The notes under the pieces: model-generated | Databases searched by the model: none | Told to the model about the DNA's origin: nothing | Seen by the model: only the letters and a program-made list of their open reading frames with translations | Assembly (NCBI GenBank): GCA_019634925.1 | Contig: JAHCAL010000002.1 | Span: 248,001 to 312,000 of the forward strand | Direction: 5' to 3' | Source of the DNA: Pseudomonadales bacterium | GTDB taxonomy: Bacteria; Pseudomonadota; Gammaproteobacteria; Pseudomonadales; Azotimanducaceae | DNA length: 64,000 nucleotides | Shown: positions 8,180 through 16,540 of the stretch, piece by piece | Layout: each line of letters starts with the position of its first letter | Position numbering within the stretch: position 1 is the first letter of the stretch | Program-made: the position numbers and the translations under genes

Positions 8180-11100
8180 TCAGGCGCCTCGGGCACCGCT
8201 GCCGGAAGCAACTCCCGCAAGGAACTCGCCCAGTTCCGTCAATGCCATCGGCCTCGCGAAGTGATACCCCTGGATCGCGTCACAACCGAGCCGACGCAGC
8301 ACGGCGAGCTGATGCGCATCCTCCACGCCCTCGGCGACCACCGTCATGTTCAGGTTGTGCGCCATGGCGATGATCGTGCTGGTGATGGCGGCGTCGTCGG
8401 GTTTGTCGACGATCTCCGCAACGAAGGAACGGTCGATCTTGAGAGTGGTCACCGGGAACCGGCGCAGGTAGGCGAGCGAGGAATAGCCGATGCCGAAATC
8501 GTCGATCGAGAACGTGACCCCGAGTGCGCTGATCGACTGCATGATCGCGACGGCGCTGTCCGGATCCTCCATGAGCAGGCTCTCGGTCAGTTCGATGTCC
8601 AGCAGGCGGGCGGGCAGGCCCGTCGCGGCGAGCGTGCCGCTCACCAGCTCGAGCAGCTTGCCCTGCTGGAACTGCCGCGACGAGACGTTGACCGCGACCT
8701 GGACGTCACGCAGGCCGGCGTCGAGCCAGGTGCGGGCGTCGCGACACGCCTGCGCGAGCACCCATTCGCCGATCGGCACGATCAGCCCATTCTCTTCTGC
8801 GAGCGGGATGAACTCGCCTGGCGGGACGAGCCCGAGCGTGGGGTGCTGCCAGCGCAAGAGCGCCTCGATGCCGAGCAGGCGCCCGGTCTCGAGTTCCACC
8901 TGTGGCTGGTAGTGCAGGACGAACTCCCGGCGCGAGAGCGCACTCTGCAACGCCGTTTCGAGCTGCAGCTGGCGTTTCGCGCGCCGATTCATCTCCTCGG
9001 TGAAGAACTGGAAGTTGTTTCGGCCGGCCTGCTTGGCGTGATACATGGCCGAATCAGCGTGTTTGAACAGCCCTTCGAAATCACCGGCATCACGCGGATA
9101 CGTGGCGATGCCGAGTGACGCCGTCACGAACAGCGTGCGCCCTGGCACCGCGACCGGTTCCGCCAGCGCCGCGAGGAGCTTGTCGGCGACCCGCGCCACG
9201 TCGTCGAGATGCGCGACGTCGGCCAACAGCACGATGAATTCGTCGCCGGATACACGCGCCACCATGTCACCGGTGCGGATCGTATCCTGGAGCCGCTGCG
9301 CGACCACCTTGAGCAGGGCATCGCCCACACTGTGGCCGAGCGAATCGTTGATCAGTTTGAATCGATCGAGATCGATGAATACGAGCGCCGCATGGCGCCC
9401 GTGCCGGCGTGCTTCGACGATGCTCTGATTGACCCGGCCGGTCAGCTGACGGCGGTTGGGCAGGCCGGTCAGCGCATCGTAGTAGGCCATGTAGTTCAGG
9501 CGGCTCTCGATCTCCCGGCGCTGGCTGATGTCCTGAACGATCGCGACGAACAGGGGCGGTGACTCTTCCGCCGCAAAGTGCACGCGCACCTCTGCCGGGA
9601 AGCGGCTGCCGTCGGCGCGCGAGATGTCGGTTTCGAACGAGACCAGGTCATCCGCCCCGTCACGCAGCGGCTGGACGATGGCGCCGAGCTGCTCCGGGGT
9701 CATCAGCGGCAGCAGTTCGTAAACCGTACGTGCGGTCAGACTGTCCATGTCGAAGCCGAGGTTGCGCCTGGCCCCGCGATTGGCCTGCAGGATGCGCCCG
9801 GATTCGCCGTCGATCATGTAGATGTCGTTGGACGACTGATCGAGGATCCGCCCGAGCCGGGCGAGCGCGTCGCCCTGCAGCTTGCGCTCGGTGACGTCCT
9901 CGGCGATGCCGGCGAGCCGGTAGACCCGGCCGTCCGCGTCCCGGATCGGAAACGCACGGCTGTGGATCCAGGTGATCGTGCCGTCCTCGTGCAGCAGGCG
10001 ATACTCCTCGGAAAAGGGCTGGTCGATCGGCCGGTCGCGTGCAGCCAGTCGCACCTGCCCACGATCCGCCGGGTGCAGTGCGGCGAGCCAGTCGCCACGC
10101 GCACTGTAGAGATCGCGCACCGGGCGGCGCCAGATGCGTTCGTAGGCCGGGCTCGCGTAGATCAGCCGGCGCTCGCGCGCGCAGAACATCCAGAACACCC
10201 CGTCGATGTTCTCGGCGAGTTGCCGGAACCGTTCCTCCTGTTCGCGCAGCTGGGCCTGGTCGCGCAGCTGCGCGGTCACGTCACGCCCGGTCGCGATGAA
10301 ACGGATGATCGTGCCGTCTTCGTCCGCGAGCGGGGTGACGTTTTTTTCCTCGAACAGCAGCGTGCCGTCCTTGCGCCGGGTGGCCAGCGCCCCGCTGAAG
10401 ACGCGCCCGTCGAGCAGCGCTTCGCGCATGGTGGCAAAGTTGACGGCGTCGACGTCCTCGCCGACCAGCAGTCGTGCCGGCTGGCCGAGGATTTCCCTGC
10501 GCGTGTACCCGGTCGCATGTTCGAAGGCGCGGTTGACGTACTGCACCGTGCCCGCATGATCGGTGATGATGACGGTGTCCGCGGTCTGCTCCAGCGCGCT
10601 CACCATGATGGTGACGCGCCGCTCGGCGCGTCGTCGGCGCGTGACGTCGCGAATGACGGTCAGGGTCTCGTCGGGTCCGGACGGCGCGATGCGCGCCTCG
10701 AAATCGCGCGCGCGGCCGTCGAACTCGAGCTGGTAGTGATGCACCTGCACTTCGCCCGTGGCGACCGCGCGCTCGATGCAGCGCATGGACTCGATCGCGA
10801 CCGCCTCGGGCAGGACGTCCATCACCTTGCGCCCGACGAACATGGCGGGATCTGCCAGCATGGGCACGTCCCGGGCCGGCTTGCAGCCGAGGAACGTGCC
10901 GTCGACGCGGGTTCTGAGCAGCATGTCCGGTATCGCGTCGAGCAGCGCCTGGCGGTCACGGCCCTGCGCATCCAGCGTGCGTTCGGCACGATGCATCTGC
11001 AGCTCGGCCGCAAGCCGGGCTGCCGCAAGCCGCAGGAGCGCCGCCGTCGCGCGATCGAGCCGCAGCGGTGTCGAATGCATCACCACGAACAGGCCCAGCC

Positions 11101-11548
11101 GCTCGCCGCGGCCGGTCCGCAGGACCGCGCCGACATAGCTGTCGATGCCTTTCTCGACGAGCGCGACGTCCTCGGGATAGCGGGCCTGCACACCGGTCGG
11201 GAAGTAGCAGTAGTCCTCGCCCAGCACTTCCTCGCAGGGCGACCCCGCGAGACTGTAGGTGAAGTTGTCGGCTGGACGGCCGTGCTCGAAGCGCGCAACC
11301 GTGCGGATCCGCCCGGGCTCGTGGTGATCGAGCTCACCGACGAAAACGTGGTCCACGCCGAGCGTCTGCGCCACGAACCCGGTCAGCTCGACCAGCACGC
11401 CCCGTGGTGCGGTGCTGCTGACGAGGCTCGCCAGGCGCTCCAGCACGTCGAGATCGAGCCCGTCGTGGACCGGCCACGCTACCGGCCGGACGAGCCGGTC
11501 GTCGCCCGGTTGCGCGGACATCTCTCCTTCGGGTTGGGACAAGGTCAT
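8180..11548 (-). CDS. GAF-PAS(x4)-GGDEF-EAL cyclic-di-GMP protein
   Basis: The 1122-residue cytoplasmic sensor has, in order, a GAF-like domain (about 30-190), four PAS/PAC modules (about 195-690), a GGDEF domain and an EAL domain. The diguanylate cyclase site reads SGDEF (767-771), an accepted variant. An RxxD inhibitory site (RTGD) sits five residues before it. The phosphodiesterase signature IEALLRW (EAL 895-897), TESLLMEDP, DDFGIGYSS, KIDRSF and AEGVED are all present, so both activities are plausible. No membrane span is seen. The ATG at 11548 is preceded by GAGAG and preferred over a GTG at 11575. Signals are unknown; a PAS flavin or heme is possible but not evident. Confidence 0.92.
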   Translation of the reverse strand: MTLSQPEGEMSAQPGDDRLVRPVAWPVHDGLDLDVLERLASLVSSTAPRGVLVELTGFVAQTLGVDHVFVGELDHHEPGRIRTVARFEHGRPADNFTYSLAGSPCEEVLGEDYCYFPTGVQARYPEDVALVEKGIDSYVGAVLRTGRGERLGLFVVMHSTPLRLDRATAALLRLAAARLAAELQMHRAERTLDAQGRDRQALLDAIPDMLLRTRVDGTFLGCKPARDVPMLADPAMFVGRKVMDVLPEAVAIESMRCIERAVATGEVQVHHYQLEFDGRARDFEARIAPSGPDETLTVIRDVTRRRRAERRVTIMVSALEQTADTVIITDHAGTVQYVNRAFEHATGYTRREILGQPARLLVGEDVDAVNFATMREALLDGRVFSGALATRRKDGTLLFEEKNVTPLADEDGTIIRFIATGRDVTAQLRDQAQLREQEERFRQLAENIDGVFWMFCARERRLIYASPAYERIWRRPVRDLYSARGDWLAALHPADRGQVRLAARDRPIDQPFSEEYRLLHEDGTITWIHSRAFPIRDADGRVYRLAGIAEDVTERKLQGDALARLGRILDQSSNDIYMIDGESGRILQANRGARRNLGFDMDSLTARTVYELLPLMTPEQLGAIVQPLRDGADDLVSFETDISRADGSRFPAEVRVHFAAEESPPLFVAIVQDISQRREIESRLNYMAYYDALTGLPNRRQLTGRVNQSIVEARRHGRHAALVFIDLDRFKLINDSLGHSVGDALLKVVAQRLQDTIRTGDMVARVSGDEFIVLLADVAHLDDVARVADKLLAALAEPVAVPGRTLFVTASLGIATYPRDAGDFEGLFKHADSAMYHAKQAGRNNFQFFTEEMNRRAKRQLQLETALQSALSRREFVLHYQPQVELETGRLLGIEALLRWQHPTLGLVPPGEFIPLAEENGLIVPIGEWVLAQACRDARTWLDAGLRDVQVAVNVSSRQFQQGKLLELVSGTLAATGLPARLLDIELTESLLMEDPDSAVAIMQSISALGVTFSIDDFGIGYSSLAYLRRFPVTTLKIDRSFVAEIVDKPDDAAITSTIIAMAHNLNMTVVAEGVEDAHQLAVLRRLGCDAIQGYHFARPMALTELGEFLAGVASGSGARGA

Positions 11549-11647
11549 CTCTCTCGGTTGCGCAGCACCAATCACCCGGGCTGCCGGGGAGCGCTTTACC
11601 GAAAGATATCAAACGTGGCGCATCCGTCCGGACCGTGCGGCCGGACT

Positions 11648-11686
11648 GTGACCCGGTTCACCGAACGTGGCCCGAAAGCGGGTCAC
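11648..11686. terminator. inverted repeat GTGACCCG...CGGGTCAC
   Basis: Perfect 8-bp arms (11648-11655 and 11679-11686) flank a 23-base loop between the 3' end of the acyl-CoA dehydrogenase gene and the start of the cyclic-di-GMP gene, both on the minus strand. It may end the first transcript or act as an operator for the second. There is no T-run. Confidence 0.35.
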
Positions 11687-11704
11687 CTCATGCGCGAATG
11701 CCGC

Positions 11705-12874
11705 TCAGTAGCTCCTCGGCAGGCCCAGCACGTTCTGCGCGACGAAGTTGAGGATCATGTTGGTCGAGATCGGCGCAGTCTGGAACAGGCGCACTTCGCG
11801 CCACTTGCGCTCGATGTGGTATTCGCGCGCGAACGCGAATCCGCCGAAGGTCTGGAAACAGGTGTCCGCCGCATGCCAGGCCGCTTCGCTCGCCAGCAGC
11901 TTGGCGATGTTCGCCGCCTCGCCGCAATCGGCACCGGCCTGGAAGGTCGCCGCGGCCTTGCGGATCATCATGTCCGCGGCCTCGAGTTCCGCATAGGCGC
12001 GCGCGATGGGGTGCGCGACACCCTGGTTGCGCCCGATCGGCTGGTCGAATACCCGGCGTTCGTTCGCGTACTCCGTTGCGCGCCGGATGAAGTAGCGGCC
12101 GTCGCCGAGCGCCTCCGAGGCGATCAGCACCCGCTCGGCGTTCATGCCGTCCAGGATGTAGCGGAAACCCTTGCCTTCCTCGCCGATCAGGGTGTCGGCC
12201 GGGATACGCAGGTCGTCGAAGAAGACCTCGGTCGTGTTGTGGTTGATCATGGTCGGAATCGGCCGGATTTCGCAGCCGCGCCCGCGCGCTTCGCGCAGGT
12301 CCACCAGGAAGACGCTCAAGCCCTCGGTCCGGCGCTGCACCTGGTCGACCGGCGTGGTGCGGGCGAGCAGCAGCATGAGATCCGACTGCAGTGCGCGGCT
12401 GGTCCAGATCTTCTGGCCGTTGACCACGTATTCGTCGCCGTCACGCACGGCCCGGGTCTTGAGCTGGGTAGTGTCCGAACCCGTGGTCGGCTCGGTCACG
12501 CCGAAGGCCTGCAGGCGCAACTCGCCACTCGCGATCTTCGGCAGGTACTGCGCTTTCTGCGCGGCCGACCCGTGCCGCAGCAGCGTGCCCATGATGTACA
12601 TCTGCGCGTGGCAGGCGCCGGCCGAACAGCCGCTCGAGTGAATGGTCTCGAGAATCACCGATGCCGCACGCAGCGGCAGGCCGGCACCGCCATATTCCTC
12701 CGGTATCAGCGCGCCCAGATAGCCCGACTCGGTCAGCGCCGCGACGAATGCGTCCGGGTACTCGGCCGCTTCGTCGAGCGCCTGCCAGTAACTGCCCGGA
12801 AAGCCTTCGCAGATGCGCCGCACTTGTTCCCGGATCTCCGTATAGTCGTCGCCGAGTTCCAGCGTGATGTTCAC
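11705..12874 (-). CDS. acyl-CoA dehydrogenase
   Basis: The 389-residue flavoenzyme has the standard ACAD layout: an N-terminal helical domain, the FAD-contact block AFGVTEPTTGSD, the beta domain with VVNGQKIWTSRA, and the C-terminal signature QTFGGFAFAREYHIERKWREVR. It would introduce the alpha-beta double bond into an acyl-CoA, passing electrons to ETF. The start is GTG, with GGGAG nine bases upstream. It sits 39 bp downstream of an enoyl-CoA hydratase on the same strand, so together they provide the first two beta-oxidation steps. Chain length or branching preference cannot be read. Confidence 0.92.
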   Translation of the reverse strand: MNITLELGDDYTEIREQVRRICEGFPGSYWQALDEAAEYPDAFVAALTESGYLGALIPEEYGGAGLPLRAASVILETIHSSGCSAGACHAQMYIMGTLLRHGSAAQKAQYLPKIASGELRLQAFGVTEPTTGSDTTQLKTRAVRDGDEYVVNGQKIWTSRALQSDLMLLLARTTPVDQVQRRTEGLSVFLVDLREARGRGCEIRPIPTMINHNTTEVFFDDLRIPADTLIGEEGKGFRYILDGMNAERVLIASEALGDGRYFIRRATEYANERRVFDQPIGRNQGVAHPIARAYAELEAADMMIRKAAATFQAGADCGEAANIAKLLASEAAWHAADTCFQTFGGFAFAREYHIERKWREVRLFQTAPISTNMILNFVAQNVLGLPRSY

Positions 12875-12913
12875 GATGTAACGCTCCCTTGCAATGGTGT
12901 GGCAATGGTGTGC

Positions 12914-13723
12914 TCAGCGCCCGCGGAAATCCGGCTTGCGCTTCTCGTTGAACGCCCGGACGCCTTCGAGCCGGTCTTCGGTCGGGACCATTCGGTTGTA
13001 GGCTTCGATTTCGTAGCGGTAACCCACGTGCAGGTCGGTCTGGCTCGCCATGGAGATCGACTTCTTCGCCTGGCGCACGGCGATCGGCGCGTTGGCGACG
13101 ATCCGACCCGCGGTCTCGAGCGCGGCGGCCATGAGTTCCGCGGCTGGCACGACGCGGTTGACGAGCCCCCAGGCGAACGCCTCGTCCGCGCTGAACGGCG
13201 CGCCGGTGAGGATGATCTCCTTGGCGCGCCGTTCGCCCACCGCGCGCGGCAGGTTCTGGGTACCCATTGCGCCCGGCATGATGCCGAGCGTGGTCTCGGT
13301 CAGCGCGAACCGGGCATGGCTCGCGGCGTAGGCGAAGTCCGCGGCGGCAACGAACTCGCAGCCACCGCCGTAGGCCGCACCGTTGACGGCCGCGATGATC
13401 GGCACCGGGCAGTTCATCATCGCGATCATGGCTAGCTCGAACAACGCGTGCTGCTGCTGCCAGGCTTCGTCGGTCATGCCGTTGCGCTGCTTCAGGTCGC
13501 CGCCGGCGCAGAACACCTTCTCGCCGTGGCCGGTCAGGATCACGCAGCGAACGCCCTGCTGGTCCACGTAGAGCGCGTCCCAGACCTGTTTGAGTTCCGC
13601 GCCCATCCGGGTATTGAGCGCATTGGCGGCCTCCGGCCGGTGCAGGCAGATCCGGAGCACGTATTCGACGGGCCGGTCGAGGCGCAGCGTCTCGCAATCG
13701 GTCGGCAGGGGCAGGAGACTCAC
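12914..13723 (-). CDS. enoyl-CoA hydratase/isomerase family protein, copy 1
   Basis: This crotonase-fold protein has about 269 residues. The oxyanion-hole blocks are visible: VFCAGGDLKQRNG and AAVNGAAYGGGCEFVAAADFAYA, then FALTETTLGIMPGAMGTQNLPR, which carries the Glu typical of hydratases. It ends in the usual KRKPDFRGR. The GTG at 13723 is chosen because GGAG lies eight bases upstream; a GTG at 13732 would add three residues and has weaker signals. It precedes the acyl-CoA dehydrogenase in the same direction and diverges from the DUF2058 gene, with about 80 bp between the two starts. Confidence 0.88.
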   Translation of the reverse strand: MSLLPLPTDCETLRLDRPVEYVLRICLHRPEAANALNTRMGAELKQVWDALYVDQQGVRCVILTGHGEKVFCAGGDLKQRNGMTDEAWQQQHALFELAMIAMMNCPVPIIAAVNGAAYGGGCEFVAAADFAYAASHARFALTETTLGIMPGAMGTQNLPRAVGERRAKEIILTGAPFSADEAFAWGLVNRVVPAAELMAAALETAGRIVANAPIAVRQAKKSISMASQTDLHVGYRYEIEAYNRMVPTEDRLEGVRAFNEKRKPDFRGR

Positions 13724-13806
13724 GGCGGGCACTCCGAGATGGACCTGATCGGCCCTTGCCGCGCATCATACGCGTCCGATCCGGACCAGACAGCAACGGG
13801 GAGACC

Positions 13807-14442
13807 ATGGCCGGCAGCCTGCGCGATCAGCTCATCAATGCGGGACTCGCAACCGCCGAACAGGCACGCAAGGCCGAGCGCCAGGTGCGGGCGGATCAAC
13901 AGGGGCAGCGCAAGGACAAGTCGCGCCGCAAATCGGCGAGCGACGCGGGTGCGCCCGCGACGGGCAAGTCATCCTCCACCGCATCCGCGGCAGAGAACGA
14001 GGCCGCGACCGCCGCCGCGCAGGCGCGGGCGCGCGCCCGGGAACTCAACGTTGAAAAGGCCCGGCGCGATCGCGCGCTGCAGGAGTCGATCAACGCCAAG
14101 GCGGCCGAGCGCGCGCTGCGCGCCGAGATCCGCCAGATCATCGTGCGCAACGACCAGCGCACCCGCCCGGCGGAGGACGACGTCCCATACAACTTCCTGC
14201 ACGGCCGCAAGGTCAAGCGGATCTACGTGACACCGGAGCATCGGGCCCAGCTATCCAGCGGGCGGCTGGTCATCGTGAACGACGAGGGCCGCTATGCGCT
14301 TGTCCCCGATGGCGTCGCGGAGAAGATCCGTGCGCGCGACCCGAAGCGCATCATCGCCGCCCATACGGAAAAGCCGGCCGAACCGGGTGACGATGACGAA
14401 TACTATGCCCGCTTCAAGGTGCCCGACGACCTGGACTGGTAG
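13807..14442 (+). CDS. DUF2058 family protein
   Basis: The 211-residue protein begins MAGSLRDQLINAGLATAEQARKAERQ, the conserved N-terminus of DUF2058 (YaiL-like). A charged Ala/Lys/Arg-rich coiled region follows, then a conserved C-terminal block (YNFLHGRKVKRIYVTPEH, RYALVPDGVAEKI). The family is largely gammaproteobacterial and described as nucleoid- or RNA-associated, without a settled activity. The ATG at 13807 follows GGGGAG. In-frame extension to 13756 has no family resemblance. It is probably co-transcribed with the enoyl-CoA hydratase 37 bp downstream. Confidence 0.87.
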   Translation: MAGSLRDQLINAGLATAEQARKAERQVRADQQGQRKDKSRRKSASDAGAPATGKSSSTASAAENEAATAAAQARARARELNVEKARRDRALQESINAKAAERALRAEIRQIIVRNDQRTRPAEDDVPYNFLHGRKVKRIYVTPEHRAQLSSGRLVIVNDEGRYALVPDGVAEKIRARDPKRIIAAHTEKPAEPGDDDEYYARFKVPDDLDW

Positions 14443-14479
14443 TCGAATCCTCTTCCATCCGACCCAAAGGAACACCGCC

Positions 14480-15286
14480 ATGACCGACCAGCTGCTGATC
14501 GACGTTGCCGATGGCATCGCCACCCTGACCATGAACCGCCCGGACGCCCGCAACGCCATGACCGGCGAGATGCTGGCCGCGCTCGAGACGGCCGTGCGCC
14601 GGTTCGCCGCCGATCCCGACGTGCGCTGCGTGGTGCTGACCGGCGCCGGCAAGGCGTTCTGCGCCGGCGGCGACGTGAAGGGCCAGGCCCAGGCCGCGGC
14701 CGCGCGCGCCTCGGGTGGATCCATCAACATCGAACAGCGTGTCTACGGACTGCGTACGGGCATGGAAGTCTCGCGCATCCTGCACGAGATGCCGAAGCCG
14801 ACGCTGGCCGTGATCCCCGGCCCCGCAGCGGGGGCGGGCCTTTCCCTCGCGCTCGCCTGCGATCTGCGCATTGCCGCGGCTGACGCGAAGCTGACCACCG
14901 CTTTCGCCAAGGTCGGCGCATCCGGGGACTACGGCGGCTCGTACTTCCTGCCCCGCCTGGTGGGCGCCGCCAAGGCGCGCGAACTCTATTTCACCGCCGA
15001 CGTGATCACGGGCCAGGAAGCGCACGCGCTCGGCATCGTGAACCGCGTGTATCCGGCGGACGAGCTGCCGGCCCAGGCGCGGGCCTACGCGCAGAAACTC
15101 GCGGCGCTCCCGACGGCCGCCATCGGCTACATGAAGCGCAACCTGAACGCAGCGGACGAGGCAAGCCTGGCGCAGGTGCTCGACATGGAAGCGGAACACA
15201 TGGTGCGCACCATGCTGACCGAGGATCACGCCAACGCCGCGCGGGCCTTCGTCGAGAAACGCGCACCGGAATTCCGCGGCCGTTGA
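14480..15286 (+). CDS. enoyl-CoA hydratase/isomerase family protein, copy 2
   Basis: The 268-residue crotonase has AFCAGGDVKGQ and PGPAAGAGLSLALACDLRIAAADAKL as oxyanion-hole segments, and TAFAKVGASGDYGGSYFLPRLVG in the active-site loop. In this loop the usual second catalytic Glu is replaced around SGDYGG. Such proteins may therefore be isomerases or specialised hydratases. AAAGGA eight bases before the ATG at 14480 supports the start. It lies between the DUF2058 gene and a convergent phosphotransferase gene. The substrate is unknown. Confidence 0.9.
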   Translation: MTDQLLIDVADGIATLTMNRPDARNAMTGEMLAALETAVRRFAADPDVRCVVLTGAGKAFCAGGDVKGQAQAAAARASGGSINIEQRVYGLRTGMEVSRILHEMPKPTLAVIPGPAAGAGLSLALACDLRIAAADAKLTTAFAKVGASGDYGGSYFLPRLVGAAKARELYFTADVITGQEAHALGIVNRVYPADELPAQARAYAQKLAALPTAAIGYMKRNLNAADEASLAQVLDMEAEHMVRTMLTEDHANAARAFVEKRAPEFRGR

Positions 15287-15307
15287 ACCCACGGGCGTTG
15301 AGCCCGC

Positions 15308-15330
15308 CCTGAGCGCCGCTCGCGCTCAGG
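15308..15330. terminator. hairpin between convergent genes
   Basis: CCTGAGCG and CGCTCAGG are perfect 8-bp complementary arms around a 7-base loop. They lie just after the enoyl-CoA hydratase and over the stop codon of the opposing phosphotransferase gene. The position suits a bidirectional terminator; no T-run is present. Confidence 0.5.
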
Positions 15331-16393
15331 CGCGTGCGGCATAGTCGAGCCCGCGGATCGCGCCGGCGCGCACGTCGGCCGGCGTGAACGCGCGCGCCAT
15401 GGCGCCGGCCGCGGTGCCGTCGAGCGCACGCCGGATGATGCCCTGCAGGATCGCCCCGCTGCGAAACGCGTGGAACGCGCGGTAGAAGTTCTCGTGCGGA
15501 ATGGACGCCTGGCCCATGCGTTCGCAGTACCGGTCGCGAACGCGCGCATAGCCGGGGATGCCGAGCGCGTCTAGATCCCGCCCGGCGAAGCTGCGCTCGC
15601 CGGGGGGCGCGAACCAGGGCTGGGTGAAATAGGTGAAATCGGCCAGCGGATCGCCGATGGTCGAGAGTTCCCAGTCGAGCACGGCCGCCACGCGCGGCTC
15701 GGTCGGGTGACTCAGTACGTTGTTGAAGCTGTAGTCGCCGTGCACGATCGAGGTGCGCGCCTGTTCGGGTATCGCGCCGCGCAGCCAGGCGATGAGCGCG
15801 TGCATCTCGTCGACCCGCTCCGTCTCGGTCTCCGTGTACTGGCGCGACCAGCGCGAGACCTGCCGTTCGAAATAGTTGCCGGGTGGTCCGAAGTCACCGA
15901 GCCCGACTGCGACGTGGTCGAGCCGGTGCAGTTCGGCGAGCGTATCGACGTAGGAATCGATCAGCGCGCCGCGGGCTGCCGGTGCGAGATCGGGCATGGA
16001 CACGTCGGCGCGCGCGTGGCCCGGGACGTGACTCATGACGAAGAACGCGGTGCCGATGATGGCCTCGTCCTCGCACAGGGCGTACGCGGTCGGAACCGGA
16101 AACCCGACCTGGTTCAGCGCACGGATCACCCTGAATTCACGGTCCACCGCATGCGCGGATTTGACCAGGCGCCCCGGTGGCTTGCGGCGCAGCACGTAGT
16201 TGCGCCCGGGGGTCTCGAGAAAATAGGTCGGGTTCGACTGCCCGCCCTCGAACTGCTTGACCGTGAGCGGCCCTGCGAAGTCGGCAATGCTGGCCGACAG
16301 GTAGGCATACAGGCGTGCTTCGTCGAAACGATGCTCCGGCTTGACCGGAATGGTCTCGCTCGCGAAACCGCTGGCGGCTGGCGTGATCGGCAT
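15326..16393 (-). CDS. phosphotransferase family protein (APH/ACAD10-type), copy 2
   Basis: The 355-residue protein has the kinase-like fold with VKQFEGGQSNPTYFLE as nucleotide loop, IVHGDYSFNNVLSH as catalytic loop and AVLDWELSTIGDPLADF as metal-binding segment. It is a paralog of the gene at 5.6-6.6 kb and of ACAD10/11 kinase domains, often encoded beside acyl-CoA dehydrogenases. The ATG at 16393 has GGGGGAG seven bases upstream and is preferred to the in-frame start at 16420. It diverges from the PhyH-type dioxygenase gene. A hydroxyacyl-CoA kinase role is inferred from the family. Confidence 0.87.
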   Translation of the reverse strand: MPITPAASGFASETIPVKPEHRFDEARLYAYLSASIADFAGPLTVKQFEGGQSNPTYFLETPGRNYVLRRKPPGRLVKSAHAVDREFRVIRALNQVGFPVPTAYALCEDEAIIGTAFFVMSHVPGHARADVSMPDLAPAARGALIDSYVDTLAELHRLDHVAVGLGDFGPPGNYFERQVSRWSRQYTETETERVDEMHALIAWLRGAIPEQARTSIVHGDYSFNNVLSHPTEPRVAAVLDWELSTIGDPLADFTYFTQPWFAPPGERSFAGRDLDALGIPGYARVRDRYCERMGQASIPHENFYRAFHAFRSGAILQGIIRRALDGTAAGAMARAFTPADVRAGAIRGLDYAARA

Positions 16394-16508
16394 GGCGTAT
16401 CTCCCCCCACAGACCGGCATTGATTAGAACACGTTTGAATTTTATCCGGGAAGCGCGCAGCATCGACGGTCGACCGGCGCCAGCAGGCGCGCCGGTCCTG
16501 TCCGCTCG

Positions 16509-16537
16509 GGGGAGATCGAGGGGAGATCGAGGGGAGA
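16509..16537 (+). repeat. 11-bp tandem repeat that reiterates a Shine-Dalgarno-like sequence
   Basis: GGGGAGATCGA occurs twice in tandem (16509-16519, 16520-16530), followed by a partial third copy GGGGAGA. The last copy sits four bases before the dioxygenase ATG at 16541 and would serve as its ribosome binding site. The others lie 11 and 22 bp further upstream. Confidence 0.85.
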
Positions 16538-16540
16538 GTC

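Noticed and set aside
9578..13435. 1285-codon open frame on the plus strand
   Set aside because: It runs antisense to the cyclic-di-GMP and acyl-CoA dehydrogenase genes, whose products have clear domains. Long antisense frames are expected in GC-rich DNA.
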